A DNA stretch of 11,339 nt from JBLHGU01 sp047615875 (GCA_047615875.1 JBLHGU010000160.1:1-11339); one strand, 5' to 3'; shown: positions 1-8,127, numbered from the stretch's first letter. Made by a program: numbers and translations. The notes: generated by a model not told the origin, from the sequence alone.

Positions 1-1
1 G

Positions 2-985
2 GTGGGACCATCCACTACTCTCAACACCTATGTATTAGCCAATGCACTGCGATCTTCAATTAAGCCCGGTGATGAAATTATTGTTACTAATCAGGATCAC
101 GAAGCCAATATTGGTTGCTGGCGTCGGTTGGAGAAGGAAGGAGCCATCATTCGTGAGTGGCAAATCGACCAGCAAACCGGGCTTCTAGATCCAGATGATC
201 TGGACGTGTTGCTGTCTGAGAAAACCAGATTGGTATGCTTCACTCTATGCTCCAATATTGTGGCTGCGATGCAGAATTTGCCGGAGATTACCGCTCGAAT
301 TAGGCCAACCGGCGCATTAATAGTCGGTGACGGGGTTTCCTACGCACCCCACAAGGTGCTGGATGTGGCTAATTCCGGGCTGGATATATTTCTGTTCAGT
401 ACCTATAAAACCTATGCTCCACACACTGGTGTGATGTGGATAAATGCTGCTAGACAGGGTGAACTGGAATCCCAGGGACATTTCTTTAATAAAGATTTAC
501 CTCACTACCGTTTGAATCCGACCGGGCCGTTGCACGCTGAAATCGGTGCATTGGCAGGTTTGCGAGACTATTACGAGACGTTGTTTCATCATCATAAGCT
601 GAGTTCGGAATCAGCCGGACTAAATGCTCATGCCCAGGCTGTATGTGGTTTGTTTGAGCAACATGAGGCGGTGCTGGGCAATCGTTTACTGGATTTTCTG
701 AATAGTCGCAGCGATATACGGGTAATAGGTTCGCCGAGAATTGAAAATGGTAATCGTGCGTCAACTATCAGTTTTGTGAGCAATCGAAGGCCGTCCGAAC
801 AGATCGCCAATCGTTTGGCGGATTTTAAAGTGGGTTGCAGCAGCGGCAATTTTTATGCAATGCGCTGTGTCAGAGCATTGGGAATTGAAAGTGAAGATGG
901 CGTCGCACGAATTAGCATGGTGCACTACAACACGATGGAAGAAGTTGATCGCGCAATTTCCGGGCTCGAGCAAATATTAGGTTAG
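2..985 (+). CDS. Class V aminotransferase, cysteine desulfurase-like (5' truncated)
   Basis: This is a PLP-dependent fold-type I enzyme of the aminotransferase class V group, closest in pattern to the cysteine desulfurase-like branch typified by Vibrio VC1184. The 327 visible residues carry the PLP signatures: a GPSTT phosphate-binding segment at residues 2-6, the DHEAN segment with the ring-stacking His33, Asp110 for the pyridine nitrogen with SYAPH following, and the Schiff-base lysine K136 in STYKTYAPHTG. The C-terminal GVARISMVHYNTMEEVD segment is typical of this branch. Full family members are about 400 residues, so roughly 75-80 N-terminal residues lie upstream of the window. The GTG at position 2 is therefore most likely an internal valine codon, not the start. 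No catalytic-loop cysteine of a classical desulfurase is obvious, so the true reaction (desulfurase, lyase or transaminase) is unknown. It converges on the multicopper oxidase gene with only 16 bases between stop codons. Confidence 0.85.
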   Translation: MGPSTTLNTYVLANALRSSIKPGDEIIVTNQDHEANIGCWRRLEKEGAIIREWQIDQQTGLLDPDDLDVLLSEKTRLVCFTLCSNIVAAMQNLPEITARIRPTGALIVGDGVSYAPHKVLDVANSGLDIFLFSTYKTYAPHTGVMWINAARQGELESQGHFFNKDLPHYRLNPTGPLHAEIGALAGLRDYYETLFHHHKLSSESAGLNAHAQAVCGLFEQHEAVLGNRLLDFLNSRSDIRVIGSPRIENGNRASTISFVSNRRPSEQIANRLADFKVGCSSGNFYAMRCVRALGIESEDGVARISMVHYNTMEEVDRAISGLEQILG

Positions 986-1001
986 CAGAACTCATGGTCC
1001 A

Positions 1002-2432
1002 CTAGATAACCTCGAACCAGGTCATCATGCCGGCGCTGCTGTGTTCCAGCATATGGCAATGCAAAAGCCATTTACCCGGGTTATCGGCGACGAATGCGAT
1101 GCGAACCTGATCCATTGGATACATCAAAGTGGTGTCGCGCCAGGGCGCATCAACAGTGGCTTCGCCATTGGCCTCAATGACGCGAAAATGGTGTCCGTGC
1201 AGGTGCATGGCATGCGGCCAACTATTGTCGTTAACTAAATTAAGCGTAACGGTTCGGCCGTGTTGAACTCGAAATAGAGGCGTGTCTGTCATTCCCGCAA
1301 CACCATTCAATGACCACGCCATTCCCTGGCCGACCAGATCTCTTATGCGCAGATGAGAACCTGCATAGAGAGCACTACGCATATTACCCATTGCGCCACC
1401 GCTCATTTCAACCTTGATATTTATTCCATGTTTTAAATCAAGAGTGGTTGGTAGTGGGTTGTTGGGTAATAACGGAGGCGTGTCCTTTTTCCTTACTAAA
1501 GGCACAGTAGTGTTTGTTATTAATTGGGCTATACGTAACACGCCTCGGGAGTGGATATAGGTGATAGCCGCAGATTCTGTTGCGACCATAGGTATATCAA
1601 CTACAAGATCTGCCCTTTGACCGGGTGCCAGCGTAATTTTGCTATCGGTCAATTGAGATGGAGCTACCGGCTGTCCATCCAGAGCGATGATCCAGGGTGC
1701 AAAATCAGCGATTTTTAACGTGAAAATTCTGGCGTTAGCGGCATTCAGCAAGCGTAAACGGATACGTTCCCCAGCTGTAACGCTTAAATCTGGCTGACTC
1801 TGGCTATTGACTGTTACCCAGTTGCCAAGCCTGCCACCGTGACTGACATCGTGTAAATTTCCGAAATCGTTTTGAATTTCACCGATCTGATCCAGCCGCC
1901 AATCGTCTATTACCAGAGATAACTCACGGTCTACTGGGTAAGCATCCGCTTCTTCAACGATTAGCAGCCCATACAAACCTCTGCCAACCTGTTCTGCGGA
2001 ATTGGCATGGGAGTGATACCAGTAGGTGCCGGCATCTGGTATTTGAAACCTGTAATTGAAAACCTCACCGTTGGCCACTGCAGGCTGAGTAAAGCCGGAC
2101 ACACCATCCATTGAGTTGACTATTCTAATTCCATGCCAATGTATGGAAGTCGGTTGGTCGAGGCGGTTCTCCAGTTTTAGATCAAGAAAATCACCTTGCT
2201 TGACACGCAATTCTGGTCCTGGAGAAGACTGATTGTAGGCCCAGACATCAAGCTCTCCGGCTTCGCCCATGGTTACACGGGATAAATCTGCGGTGAGAGT
2301 CTTAGGTGCCTGGTTAGCCCAACTTAAAGGTGGCAATGCCGTTGCCATGGATAAGCTGGCCATCTGAGTCAGAAAGTGCCGGCGGGGTACTCTAAAACCG
2401 GATTGGTAAATCTTCTGCTGTTTCGCTTTCAT
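1002..2432 (-). CDS. Tat-exported multicopper oxidase (laccase/CueO-like)
   Basis: This 476-residue protein is a three-cupredoxin multicopper oxidase that couples oxidation of a substrate (phenols, Cu(I) or other metals) to reduction of O2 to water in the periplasm. A twin-arginine signal is visible: RRHFLTQ at residues 17-23, then a hydrophobic run ending near SWA-N40. All four copper-binding motifs are present: HWHG (98-101), WYHSH (138-142), HAMHLHGHH (407-415) and HCHMLEHSSAGMM (458-470). Cys459, His464 and Met469 are the type 1 copper ligands, so the site has a methionine axial ligand. It lacks the long Met-rich insertion of E. coli CueO and has only a short Met-containing loop (M343, M348, M351). 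The ATG start is preceded by an AAGAGA-like ribosome site about 7 bases away. The gene begins 33 bases after polB stops and is likely cotranscribed with it. Family assignment is firm; the physiological substrate is not known. Confidence 0.93.
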   Translation of the reverse strand: MKAKQQKIYQSGFRVPRRHFLTQMASLSMATALPPLSWANQAPKTLTADLSRVTMGEAGELDVWAYNQSSPGPELRVKQGDFLDLKLENRLDQPTSIHWHGIRIVNSMDGVSGFTQPAVANGEVFNYRFQIPDAGTYWYHSHANSAEQVGRGLYGLLIVEEADAYPVDRELSLVIDDWRLDQIGEIQNDFGNLHDVSHGGRLGNWVTVNSQSQPDLSVTAGERIRLRLLNAANARIFTLKIADFAPWIIALDGQPVAPSQLTDSKITLAPGQRADLVVDIPMVATESAAITYIHSRGVLRIAQLITNTTVPLVRKKDTPPLLPNNPLPTTLDLKHGINIKVEMSGGAMGNMRSALYAGSHLRIRDLVGQGMAWSLNGVAGMTDTPLFRVQHGRTVTLNLVNDNSWPHAMHLHGHHFRVIEANGEATVDAPWRDTTLMYPMDQVRIAFVADNPGKWLLHCHMLEHSSAGMMTWFEVI

Positions 2433-2465
2433 AGTAAATCTCTTGTTCCCAACTTAATTATTTTG

Positions 2466-4766
2466 TTACCGGAACATATGGACCTGGCCGCCGACAATTT
2501 CATCATAACCCGTATCAAGGAAGGCCAGTACTGTATCGGCTACGGGTTTCAGTTGGCGTTCGGCATAATGGTCATAATCAGGTTGCAAATTAGGCTTCTC
2601 GATAGGTTCCGGGCCGCTTTTGCAAATCAAATACTCAATCCATCGACCCGGTGCGCGCATTTTTTTGGCAGCCTGGGCGTGGGGGGGAATATTTCGTACG
2701 TACTTTTCCAAAGGCTGACGTAACTGTTTTCTGAAAATTAGCTGCTGATCGAGTTTGCCGTCATAGAGCCCAGTATGAATCTGCATTACGTAGTCAAGGT
2801 ACGGTAATCCTTCAAAAACCCGACGAAATAGTTCCTGCTGAAACTCTCGAGCTAATGGTGTCCAGTCGGTTCGGACTGTTTCAAGCCCCTTAAAAATCAA
2901 CTCATGGCTTTGATCCGGTTTCCTTATCATACCGGCATAGCGTTTTTTGCTGCCTGCCCCGGAGCCGCGTATTGTGGGCATTAGAAACTTCAGGTAATGG
3001 GTTTCGAATTCCACTTCCAGTCTGGACTCGACTTTATATTCTGCAATAAGGGTTTCCTGCCACCATTGATTCAACAGGTTGGCCAGTCGCTCACCGATGA
3101 TCTGTGCGTCTGCTTCGTTGGGTTTATTTGCGAGCCAGACGAAAAGTGAGTCAGTATCTCCATAAATTACTTCAAGGCCTTCAGCTTCGATAAGCTCCTT
3201 GCTACGCTGAATAATTTCATGGCCGCGCCGGGTGATGCTGGATGTTAAACGGGTGTCATAGAATCGGCAGGCACTGGTGCCAAGAACTCCGTAGAACGAG
3301 TTCATGATGATTTTTACGGCCTGACTTAACGCGCTATTTTTCTCTACTTTAGCGATATCCCGTTTGGCCCAGAGGTGTTCCAGTATCTTTGGTAATATGG
3401 GTTGTAACCGGCTAAAGCTAGCGCCCTGAAAGCCTTCTACTCGATCTTCGCCGGGTTGCCATAGCGCCATAGGGTCAATTAAGAAAGTCCGAATTATGCT
3501 TGGATATAGACTTTTGAAATCCAGTACCAAAACATCGTCGTATAGCCCCGGCCTGGAATCCAGCACATAACCACCGGGACTGGATAGCCCGCCGGCGTCA
3601 TCCAATGGAGGATCACCCGCAACATAGCCATTGCGATGTAATTGTGGCAGATAAAGAAAATCGAATGCCGCCACTGAGCCACCGACACGGCCCAGGGTTA
3701 GCCCGGTAGCGGCAGCGCGTTCGATAGTGAAATCGATTAGGCGGGTGTGTTCGAATATTTCACTGACCAGGCGGCAATCTTCAAGGTTATAGCGCGCCAG
3801 CGCCACGGGGTCAGCATGAAATAAGTCGAGTATCTCCTCGCCGCGATGTTTATCGCCCTTGATTAATTTGCCTCGTCCAAGCAGTTCGTGGGCGACAGAT
3901 TCCAGAGAGAAATTCTCAAAGTTGTAAAATGCGGCCCGCAATGATTCGATACCATCCATCACCACTCTACCAGCCAGTCTGGTAATCGTTATTGAACTTG
4001 CATTGCCTGAAGGTAAGATGGTCATAGGGCTGTTTTCGCGACCAATGCTGAGTTTTATTCCCCAGACCTTACAGCGTCGTTCCAGAACAGAGAAATCAAA
4101 GTTGATCACATTCCAACCAATCAGAATGTCGGGGTCAACTTGTTCAACCCACGTTATAAATGCCAGTAATAAAGCTTTTTCATCCTTACAACAGGTGATC
4201 CAGTCTTCCTCAATTGATTCTGGGTGAAGTAGAAATGCCCGTTCCACACCGGCTCCCTGACCCGCAATAGATAATAATTGCTCAGTTTCGTAGTTTGTTT
4301 CAATGTCGATTGAAACTACTTTTAGGTCGGGCTTGTATTGAGCAGGTTTCAGGCGTGGATTATGAAAGTGCAGAAACTTCCCGGTATTGTTTGACTTACC
4401 TTCAATTTGAACTGGACCGGTGATGAATCGCTCCATCAAAAACCGGTCAGTGGGTTTTATGTCTGTTTCGAAAAGATTCTTTCGCGGTACCGCAGCGGGT
4501 GATACCAGGCGCTGAAGTTGCCGTTGCTGAGTAAAATACAGTGCGTCAACCGGTTGGTTGTCTGGTCCGAGCAGGTCGACCTTGCGTCTATGGCCGGGTG
4601 ACGGTGAATAGTCCTGCTCTCGACTGATAAAACATACCGCCCTGGCACCACTGAAGGTAAGTTTGACCGGTCCCTGTGTTGAGCTGACCCAGTAAGTTAG
4701 ATCGATGCCTTGATTACCGTCTCGCCAATCCCGAGTCAGTAGAAAACCTTCCAGAGGCTCATTCAA
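2466..4766 (-). CDS. polB: DNA polymerase II (family B, translesion/repair)
   Basis: This 766-residue family B polymerase is close in length to E. coli Pol II (783), which acts in replication restart and lesion bypass and has 3'-5' proofreading. Exonuclease motifs are intact: Exo I DIET (154-157), Exo II GWNVINFDF (217-225) and Exo III YNLED (326-330). Polymerase motifs follow: A, DFKSLYPSI (416-424); B, KIIMNSFYG (485-493); and C, YGDTDS (535-540) with Asp537 and Asp539. The N-terminus GFLLTRDWRDGNQG matches the Pol II start region. This places initiation at a TTG codon (4764-4766): an in-frame TGA lies two codons upstream and the first internal Met is residue 111. No strong Shine-Dalgarno sequence and, by eye, no LexA box were seen upstream, unlike SOS-induced E. 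coli polB. It starts 28 bases after the cupin gene ends and is followed closely by the multicopper oxidase gene. Confidence 0.96.
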   Translation of the reverse strand: MNEPLEGFLLTRDWRDGNQGIDLTYWVSSTQGPVKLTFSGARAVCFISREQDYSPSPGHRRKVDLLGPDNQPVDALYFTQQRQLQRLVSPAAVPRKNLFETDIKPTDRFLMERFITGPVQIEGKSNNTGKFLHFHNPRLKPAQYKPDLKVVSIDIETNYETEQLLSIAGQGAGVERAFLLHPESIEEDWITCCKDEKALLLAFITWVEQVDPDILIGWNVINFDFSVLERRCKVWGIKLSIGRENSPMTILPSGNASSITITRLAGRVVMDGIESLRAAFYNFENFSLESVAHELLGRGKLIKGDKHRGEEILDLFHADPVALARYNLEDCRLVSEIFEHTRLIDFTIERAAATGLTLGRVGGSVAAFDFLYLPQLHRNGYVAGDPPLDDAGGLSSPGGYVLDSRPGLYDDVLVLDFKSLYPSIIRTFLIDPMALWQPGEDRVEGFQGASFSRLQPILPKILEHLWAKRDIAKVEKNSALSQAVKIIMNSFYGVLGTSACRFYDTRLTSSITRRGHEIIQRSKELIEAEGLEVIYGDTDSLFVWLANKPNEADAQIIGERLANLLNQWWQETLIAEYKVESRLEVEFETHYLKFLMPTIRGSGAGSKKRYAGMIRKPDQSHELIFKGLETVRTDWTPLAREFQQELFRRVFEGLPYLDYVMQIHTGLYDGKLDQQLIFRKQLRQPLEKYVRNIPPHAQAAKKMRAPGRWIEYLICKSGPEPIEKPNLQPDYDHYAERQLKPVADTVLAFLDTGYDEIVGGQVHMFR

Positions 4767-4794
4767 TGTTCAACTATTAACTCAATTAAGCATG

Positions 4795-5166
4795 TCATGT
4801 GGGTGGCAGCGCTTCATAGACTGTGTGATCAAATCGAGGGGTGCAAAGTGCCAGAAATATCAGATCGTCAGGTCCCGGATTGGATATTCGCTGCCGACAC
4901 ATAGCCGGAATCAATACGGTATCTCCGCTGCAGACCCGTTGTGCGGACTGATCGTCAATTTCCACCATGCCCTTACCGCTTAAAATAAAATAGCGTTCCT
5001 CGGTATTTTGCAGTCGATGCCACTGGGTAGTCACACCTGGCTCAACGCGCGCTCTGGCGATGGATAAATTGGGGTCATCTGGGGAATTGGACAACTCGAG
5101 AATGTGACATCCTTCGGGAATCCAGTATTCTGAATTGTCGTCAACCTGCTTAATGATGGCCCGCAT
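4795..5166 (-). CDS. Small single-domain cupin protein
   Basis: This 123-residue protein is a single cupin barrel. The two cupin motifs are recognisable: PGVTTQWHRLQNTEERYFILSGKG-type motif 1 beginning at residue 43, and GDTVLIPAMCRQRISN motif 2 (81-96). The usual metal set (two His and one Glu in motif 1, one His in motif 2) is only partly kept. His50 and Glu57 are present, the second motif-1 His is Leu52, and the motif-2 His is Gln92. From memory, the 'IPxxxxQRIxN...DLxFLxxCTPRF' pattern recurs in a subfamily of small cupins, so this is probably a subfamily trait and not decay. Substrate and reaction are unknown; it may bind a small ligand or sugar derivative. The ATG has a GAGATG-like ribosome site about 6 bases upstream, and the gene starts 11 bases after the GFA-family gene ends, which suggests cotranscription. 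Confidence 0.85.
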   Translation of the reverse strand: MRAIIKQVDDNSEYWIPEGCHILELSNSPDDPNLSIARARVEPGVTTQWHRLQNTEERYFILSGKGMVEIDDQSAQRVCSGDTVLIPAMCRQRISNPGPDDLIFLALCTPRFDHTVYEALPPT

Positions 5167-5177
5167 TAATTATCATC

Positions 5178-5672
5178 TCAGTCGGTCGATTCTACGCCGA
5201 AGCGTTGATGCCAGGCCGCCAGAGACTCGCTTGGGTATTTTTCGAACTGCTGATCATTGGCTTGAAAATTGGGTTCCACCCAGGAGGCTTTAGAGTCCAG
5301 CAACAGGTGGGTATGTTCCGGTGCGACGGGCAGCGGGGTGTCAATGGCTGAAGCAAAGGGGTGAATAAGTTCCGGCCAGCGTGAGTCCCAGGCCCACAAT
5401 GCGCTGCCACAACAGGAGCAAAAGTGTCGCTTGGCAGGGCTAACAGAAGTTTCGCCAGTTTCAGTATCGGTGATGGTTGCCTGATAGATCGACAAAAATT
5501 CTTCACCGCTGGTTTTCAAGCTTGTCGCATCTGCTCCTAGATTAATTGCATAACCTCCACCGCCGGCGGTTTTTCGGCAAATTGAGCAGTAGCAGTAGTT
5601 ATAAGGGTAGGGGTGTGGGCTATTAAGTGAAAATTGCACTTTCTTGCAATGGCAGGAGCCTTCGAGTTTCAT
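5178..5672 (-). CDS. GFA/CENP-V family zinc protein
   Basis: This 164-residue protein belongs to the glutathione-dependent formaldehyde-activating (GFA/CENP-V) fold. The zinc-binding cysteine pattern is complete: SCHC near the N-terminus (C7, C9), CYCSIC (C27, C29, C32) and FCSCCGS (C85, C88, with an extra C87). The founding member of the fold was linked to condensation of formaldehyde with glutathione, but most bacterial paralogues have no proven activity, so only the fold and zinc binding are well supported. No formaldehyde-oxidation genes (adhC, fghA) are adjacent. The ATG at 5670-5672 overlaps the stop codon of the upstream membrane-protein gene in an ATGA arrangement, and an AGAGGA ribosome site lies about 9 bases upstream, inside that gene. 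Translation of the two is therefore probably coupled. Confidence 0.9.
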   Translation of the reverse strand: MKLEGSCHCKKVQFSLNSPHPYPYNYCYCSICRKTAGGGGYAINLGADATSLKTSGEEFLSIYQATITDTETGETSVSPAKRHFCSCCGSALWAWDSRWPELIHPFASAIDTPLPVAPEHTHLLLDSKASWVEPNFQANDQQFEKYPSESLAAWHQRFGVESTD

Positions 5673-6409
5673 CGTGCTGAATCCTCTGGTGAATCTTTTT
5701 TAGTGGCATCTTCTAGTCCTTTCAGGAAATCTGCGACTACTTTGCCGATTTCTTCAGGTGTCTTATGGTTAACGTCAATTTTTCTACTGGCAGAATTGTC
5801 AGATTGGATGGCCTGTGGCCGCCCAAAATCTGAAAATTCGTGAAACCGTCGTGCCGTATATTCACTCATCACACTGGACATACAAAGTAAGAATCCAAGT
5901 ACGCCCAACACCAGCTTTGCTGTGGCAGGTCTGATCGAGTGCACTTCGATGCTGGCAAGATAAATCAGTGATATTGCCCAGGTTACGTAGCCTAACGTGC
6001 CAAGGTACGGAATGATGCTTAAAACTGCCGCTACCGGTGCGATAGCGGCGCTATAGGCTATACAGCGAAACGAGGTCTCAAAACTTTCTGACGAGCCTAT
6101 TAATCTCCAGATTGAAAAAGCTATGATCGAAGCAATAGTGCAACCCACAATCATTACCAAAGGGAGTTCCAGAAAAGCTGTCCAGCCATTCGCGGTGGCG
6201 GCAATCCGGCCGAATTGTCCTAATCCAAAAAACTGGCTAATAATTTGAATAAGCCCCGCACTTACCCCCATTACGAATATAAACAGTATAGGAGACCCAT
6301 AGCCGCCAATACGGGCCATGCCTTGATAGAATTCTGTAGGAGAAGTAAGTAACAGCCTGGCCTGATCTACAGCACCGGTGATTTTGGCGGCTGATTCTTT
6401 GCTCATCAT
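5669..6409 (-). CDS. Yip1-family inner-membrane protein
   Basis: This 246-residue protein resembles the bacterial Yip1-domain family: a short cytoplasmic N-terminus containing 'LLLTSPTEFYQGM' (residues 19-31), then five predicted membrane segments at about 39-60, 75-100, 113-136, 139-156 and 163-182. A polar tail of roughly 60 residues follows, with a possible amphipathic helix near 217-236. Eukaryotic Yip1 proteins act in vesicle trafficking, but the role of bacterial relatives is undefined, so no function is assigned. Two adjacent ATG codons (6407-6409 and 6404-6406) are possible starts; the first follows an AAGAG element at suitable distance. It is the first gene of the tightly packed minus-strand group that continues into the GFA, cupin, polB and multicopper oxidase genes. 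Fold assignment comes from topology and the N-terminal motif, so confidence is moderate. Confidence 0.7.
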   Translation of the reverse strand: MMSKESAAKITGAVDQARLLLTSPTEFYQGMARIGGYGSPILFIFVMGVSAGLIQIISQFFGLGQFGRIAATANGWTAFLELPLVMIVGCTIASIIAFSIWRLIGSSESFETSFRCIAYSAAIAPVAAVLSIIPYLGTLGYVTWAISLIYLASIEVHSIRPATAKLVLGVLGFLLCMSSVMSEYTARRFHEFSDFGRPQAIQSDNSASRKIDVNHKTPEEIGKVVADFLKGLEDATKKDSPEDSAR

Positions 6410-6483
6410 GACACTACTCTTATATTGATAGGTTGTGATTCAATTGTTTTATCTAGTCCGGTTACCCTTTAGCTAAAGACATA

Positions 6484-7272
6484 CTAGCTTCCTTTGAATT
6501 CGGGTTTACGCTTTTGTAGAAATGCCTGTACACCTTCACGATAATCGTCACTGCTAGACGCCGCTTGCTGGAAATCACGTTCCAGCTGTAATTGTTCAGA
6601 GAGACTGTTGTTTTGACTATCCATCATGGCCTTTTTTGCCAGGCCTAGAGCAAGGCCAGGACCAGTGGCTAGTTTTCGGCATAGGTCCAGAACGGTCTGG
6701 GTAAATTGATCGTCATCCACGCACTGCCAGATTAATCCCCATTGTTCAGCCTGTTGGGCCGAAACTGGTTCTCCCAACATGGCCATGCCTGTCGCTCTTG
6801 CCTGTCCTGCCAGTCTGGGTAGTAACCAGGTTCCTCCGGCGTCTGGTAGTAAACCGACATGTCTGAAAGCCTGCAGAAATTTGGCGGCACGGGTGGCCAC
6901 TACCATGTCGCAGGCCAGAGCGAGATTAGCCCCCGCGCCAGCGGCTACGCCATTGACCGCAGCGACTACTGGAGTCGCACATTCTCTTATTTTTAGAATG
7001 ATCGGATTGATGTTGTTCTCAAGAATTTCACATAAATCTTTTGGATTGTCACTTTCCAGGCCAATTTCTGCCAGATCCTGGCCTGCGGAGAAGGCCTTGC
7101 CAGCACCAGTCAGACAAATGCACCGGATACTGGAATCAGAATCCGCGTGGGTTAGTGCATCTTGAACTTCTGAACAAAGAACTTCGGTAAAGCTGTTTAG
7201 TTGGGCCGGGCGATTCAGGCGGATGGTAGTAATATTATCCTGACTGCTCACTTCAATTTGACTGTAAGACAT
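6484..7272 (-). CDS. Enoyl-CoA hydratase/isomerase, PaaG-like
   Basis: This 262-residue crotonase-fold enzyme has close similarity to PaaG (1,2-epoxyphenylacetyl-CoA isomerase of the phenylacetate pathway), recalled over its whole length. Shared segments include LNRPAQLNSF (19-28), SAGQDL (62-67), AAVNGVAAGAGA (104-115), LLPDAGGTWLLPR (141-153), a WGLIWQCVDD-type stretch and the ending DYREGVQAFLQKR. The oxyanion hole is formed by the AGQDL and VAAGAG regions, and Asp144 in PDAGGTW matches the catalytic Asp of PaaG. No other phenylacetate-pathway gene (paaABCDE, paaZ, paaK) is in the window, so it may instead serve general acyl-CoA isomerisation or hydration. The start ATG lacks a convincing Shine-Dalgarno sequence. 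It lies 69 bases downstream of murU and 74 bases upstream of the Yip1-type gene, in the same direction. Fold is certain; the exact PaaG reaction is likely but not proven. Confidence 0.92.
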   Translation of the reverse strand: MSYSQIEVSSQDNITTIRLNRPAQLNSFTEVLCSEVQDALTHADSDSSIRCICLTGAGKAFSAGQDLAEIGLESDNPKDLCEILENNINPIILKIRECATPVVAAVNGVAAGAGANLALACDMVVATRAAKFLQAFRHVGLLPDAGGTWLLPRLAGQARATGMAMLGEPVSAQQAEQWGLIWQCVDDDQFTQTVLDLCRKLATGPGLALGLAKKAMMDSQNNSLSEQLQLERDFQQAASSSDDYREGVQAFLQKRKPEFKGS

Positions 7273-7341
7273 GGAGTTGATCTAGGTGTTACTTGTTAAG
7301 GAGTATTTTGGGTGGCCGTGACTTTATTGTTTCAGCCAGGT

Positions 7342-8007
7342 TTAAGTCTGACAGATGTCTCGGGCAATTTGCAGTCGCTCAGGTGAACCAATATCAAACC
7401 ATATACCGGAAAAATGTTCTGCTGAGAGACCATTTTCAGATAGGTGTTGATCAAGAATCGGCCGTAATGGTCTTCGTCCAGCCTGTAGCGATGAAAAAAC
7501 ACTACGTCGAAAACAGGCTACCCCGGAGTAGGTCAGTTGACGTTGACCACCCGCAAACAATTGAAAGTTCTCATCTATACTGAAATCACCATCGGGATGA
7601 TGGGGGGGATTATCTACCATTACCAAATGACCTTGCGAAGAATCCGGGATGTTTAGTCTACCGAAATTGTAGTCGGTAAAAATATCGCCGTTGATTACAA
7701 CAAATTCACTGGATTGTATCAGGGCCAGGCCATGCACTATGCCGCCGGCAGTTTCGAGGGGGGTTGAAGATTCGTCTGAAAAAATAATTTCCAGGCCAAA
7801 TTGACTGCCGTCGCCCAGTCGATAGCGAATTTTTTCGCCCAGCCAGGATAAATTTACTATCACCCGGTTGAACCCGGTAGCAGCAAGATTCACCAGATGA
7901 TGTTCGATCAAACAGTGATTTCCCAGCTCAATCAAAGGTTTCGGGGTGTGGTCGGTAAGTGGACGCAGTCGTTCTCCGCGACCGGCCGCCAAAATAAATG
8001 CATCCAT
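7342..8007 (-). CDS. murU: N-acetylmuramate-1-phosphate uridylyltransferase (MurU)
   Basis: This 221-residue sugar-1-phosphate nucleotidyltransferase has the LAAGRGERLRPLT signature (residues 6-18) followed by PKPL with Lys23. It also has ETAGGI (85-90), the metal-binding NGDIFTDY (106-113, Asp108) and a second metal-site aspartate in WFDIGSPERL (Asp205). MurU converts MurNAc-1-phosphate and UTP to UDP-MurNAc in the recycling shortcut that bypasses early peptidoglycan synthesis and its fosfomycin-sensitive step. The call over mannose-1-phosphate guanylyltransferase rests on short length, strong resemblance to Pseudomonas MurU, and location divergent from lptD-surA, where pseudomonads carry amgK-murU. 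The kinase partner amgK, which supplies MurNAc-1-phosphate, is absent from the expected position between murU and lptD. The ATG start has only a weak ribosome site. Confidence 0.87.
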   Translation of the reverse strand: MDAFILAAGRGERLRPLTDHTPKPLIELGNHCLIEHHLVNLAATGFNRVIVNLSWLGEKIRYRLGDGSQFGLEIIFSDESSTPLETAGGIVHGLALIQSSEFVVINGDIFTDYNFGRLNIPDSSQGHLVMVDNPPHHPDGDFSIDENFQLFAGGQRQLTYSGVACFRRSVFSSLQAGRRPLRPILDQHLSENGLSAEHFSGIWFDIGSPERLQIARDICQT

Positions 8008-8098
8008 TAATCTATAACTAATCTGCTCATGTTAGCCTTTTGGGCTGCTAATAAACGAGCTTAGCACGGCTTTATTGACATAGATTGGTGAATCGGGA

Positions 8099-8127
8099 TT
8101 TTCAGCCACCCTTTTTATCTCTATAAT
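8099..8127 (+). promoter_or_regulatory. Predicted sigma-70 promoter for lptD-surA
   Basis: A perfect -10 hexamer TATAAT (8122-8127) lies 17 bases downstream of TTTTCA (8099-8104), which matches the -35 consensus at four of six positions. Transcription would begin near 8134, giving a leader of about 80 nucleotides before the lptD ATG. The optimal spacer supports the call; there is no experimental evidence. Confidence 0.55.

Noticed and set aside
2..4. GTG at position 2 as the start of the aminotransferase
   Set aside because: The protein would lack the first 75-80 residues of the family and start inside the PLP phosphate-binding segment; the gene most likely begins before the window.
986..1001. 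Bidirectional terminator between the convergent aminotransferase and multicopper oxidase genes
   Set aside because: The gap is only 16 bases and no stem-loop with a T tract is visible there.
2660..2687. Seven-T and seven-G runs within polB as possible slippage or programmed frameshift sites
   Set aside because: The reading frame is intact through both runs, the sequence on either side is typical Pol II, and no overlapping alternative product is evident.
6467..6478. Perfect 12-base palindrome CTTTAGCTAAAG just upstream of the PaaG-like stop (minus-strand downstream)
   Set aside because: Palindromes of six-base half-sites are expected a few times by chance in 11 kb, there is no loop, and no T tract follows, so it is not a credible terminator.
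7602..7608. Run of seven G in murU as a possible phase-variation tract
   Set aside because: The frame is intact and a single seven-base run is too short to argue for a contingency locus.
8075..8080. Perfect TTGACA as the lptD -35 element
   Set aside because: At a 17-base spacing it faces ATTTTC, a poor -10; the downstream TTTTCA-17-TATAAT pair fits better.
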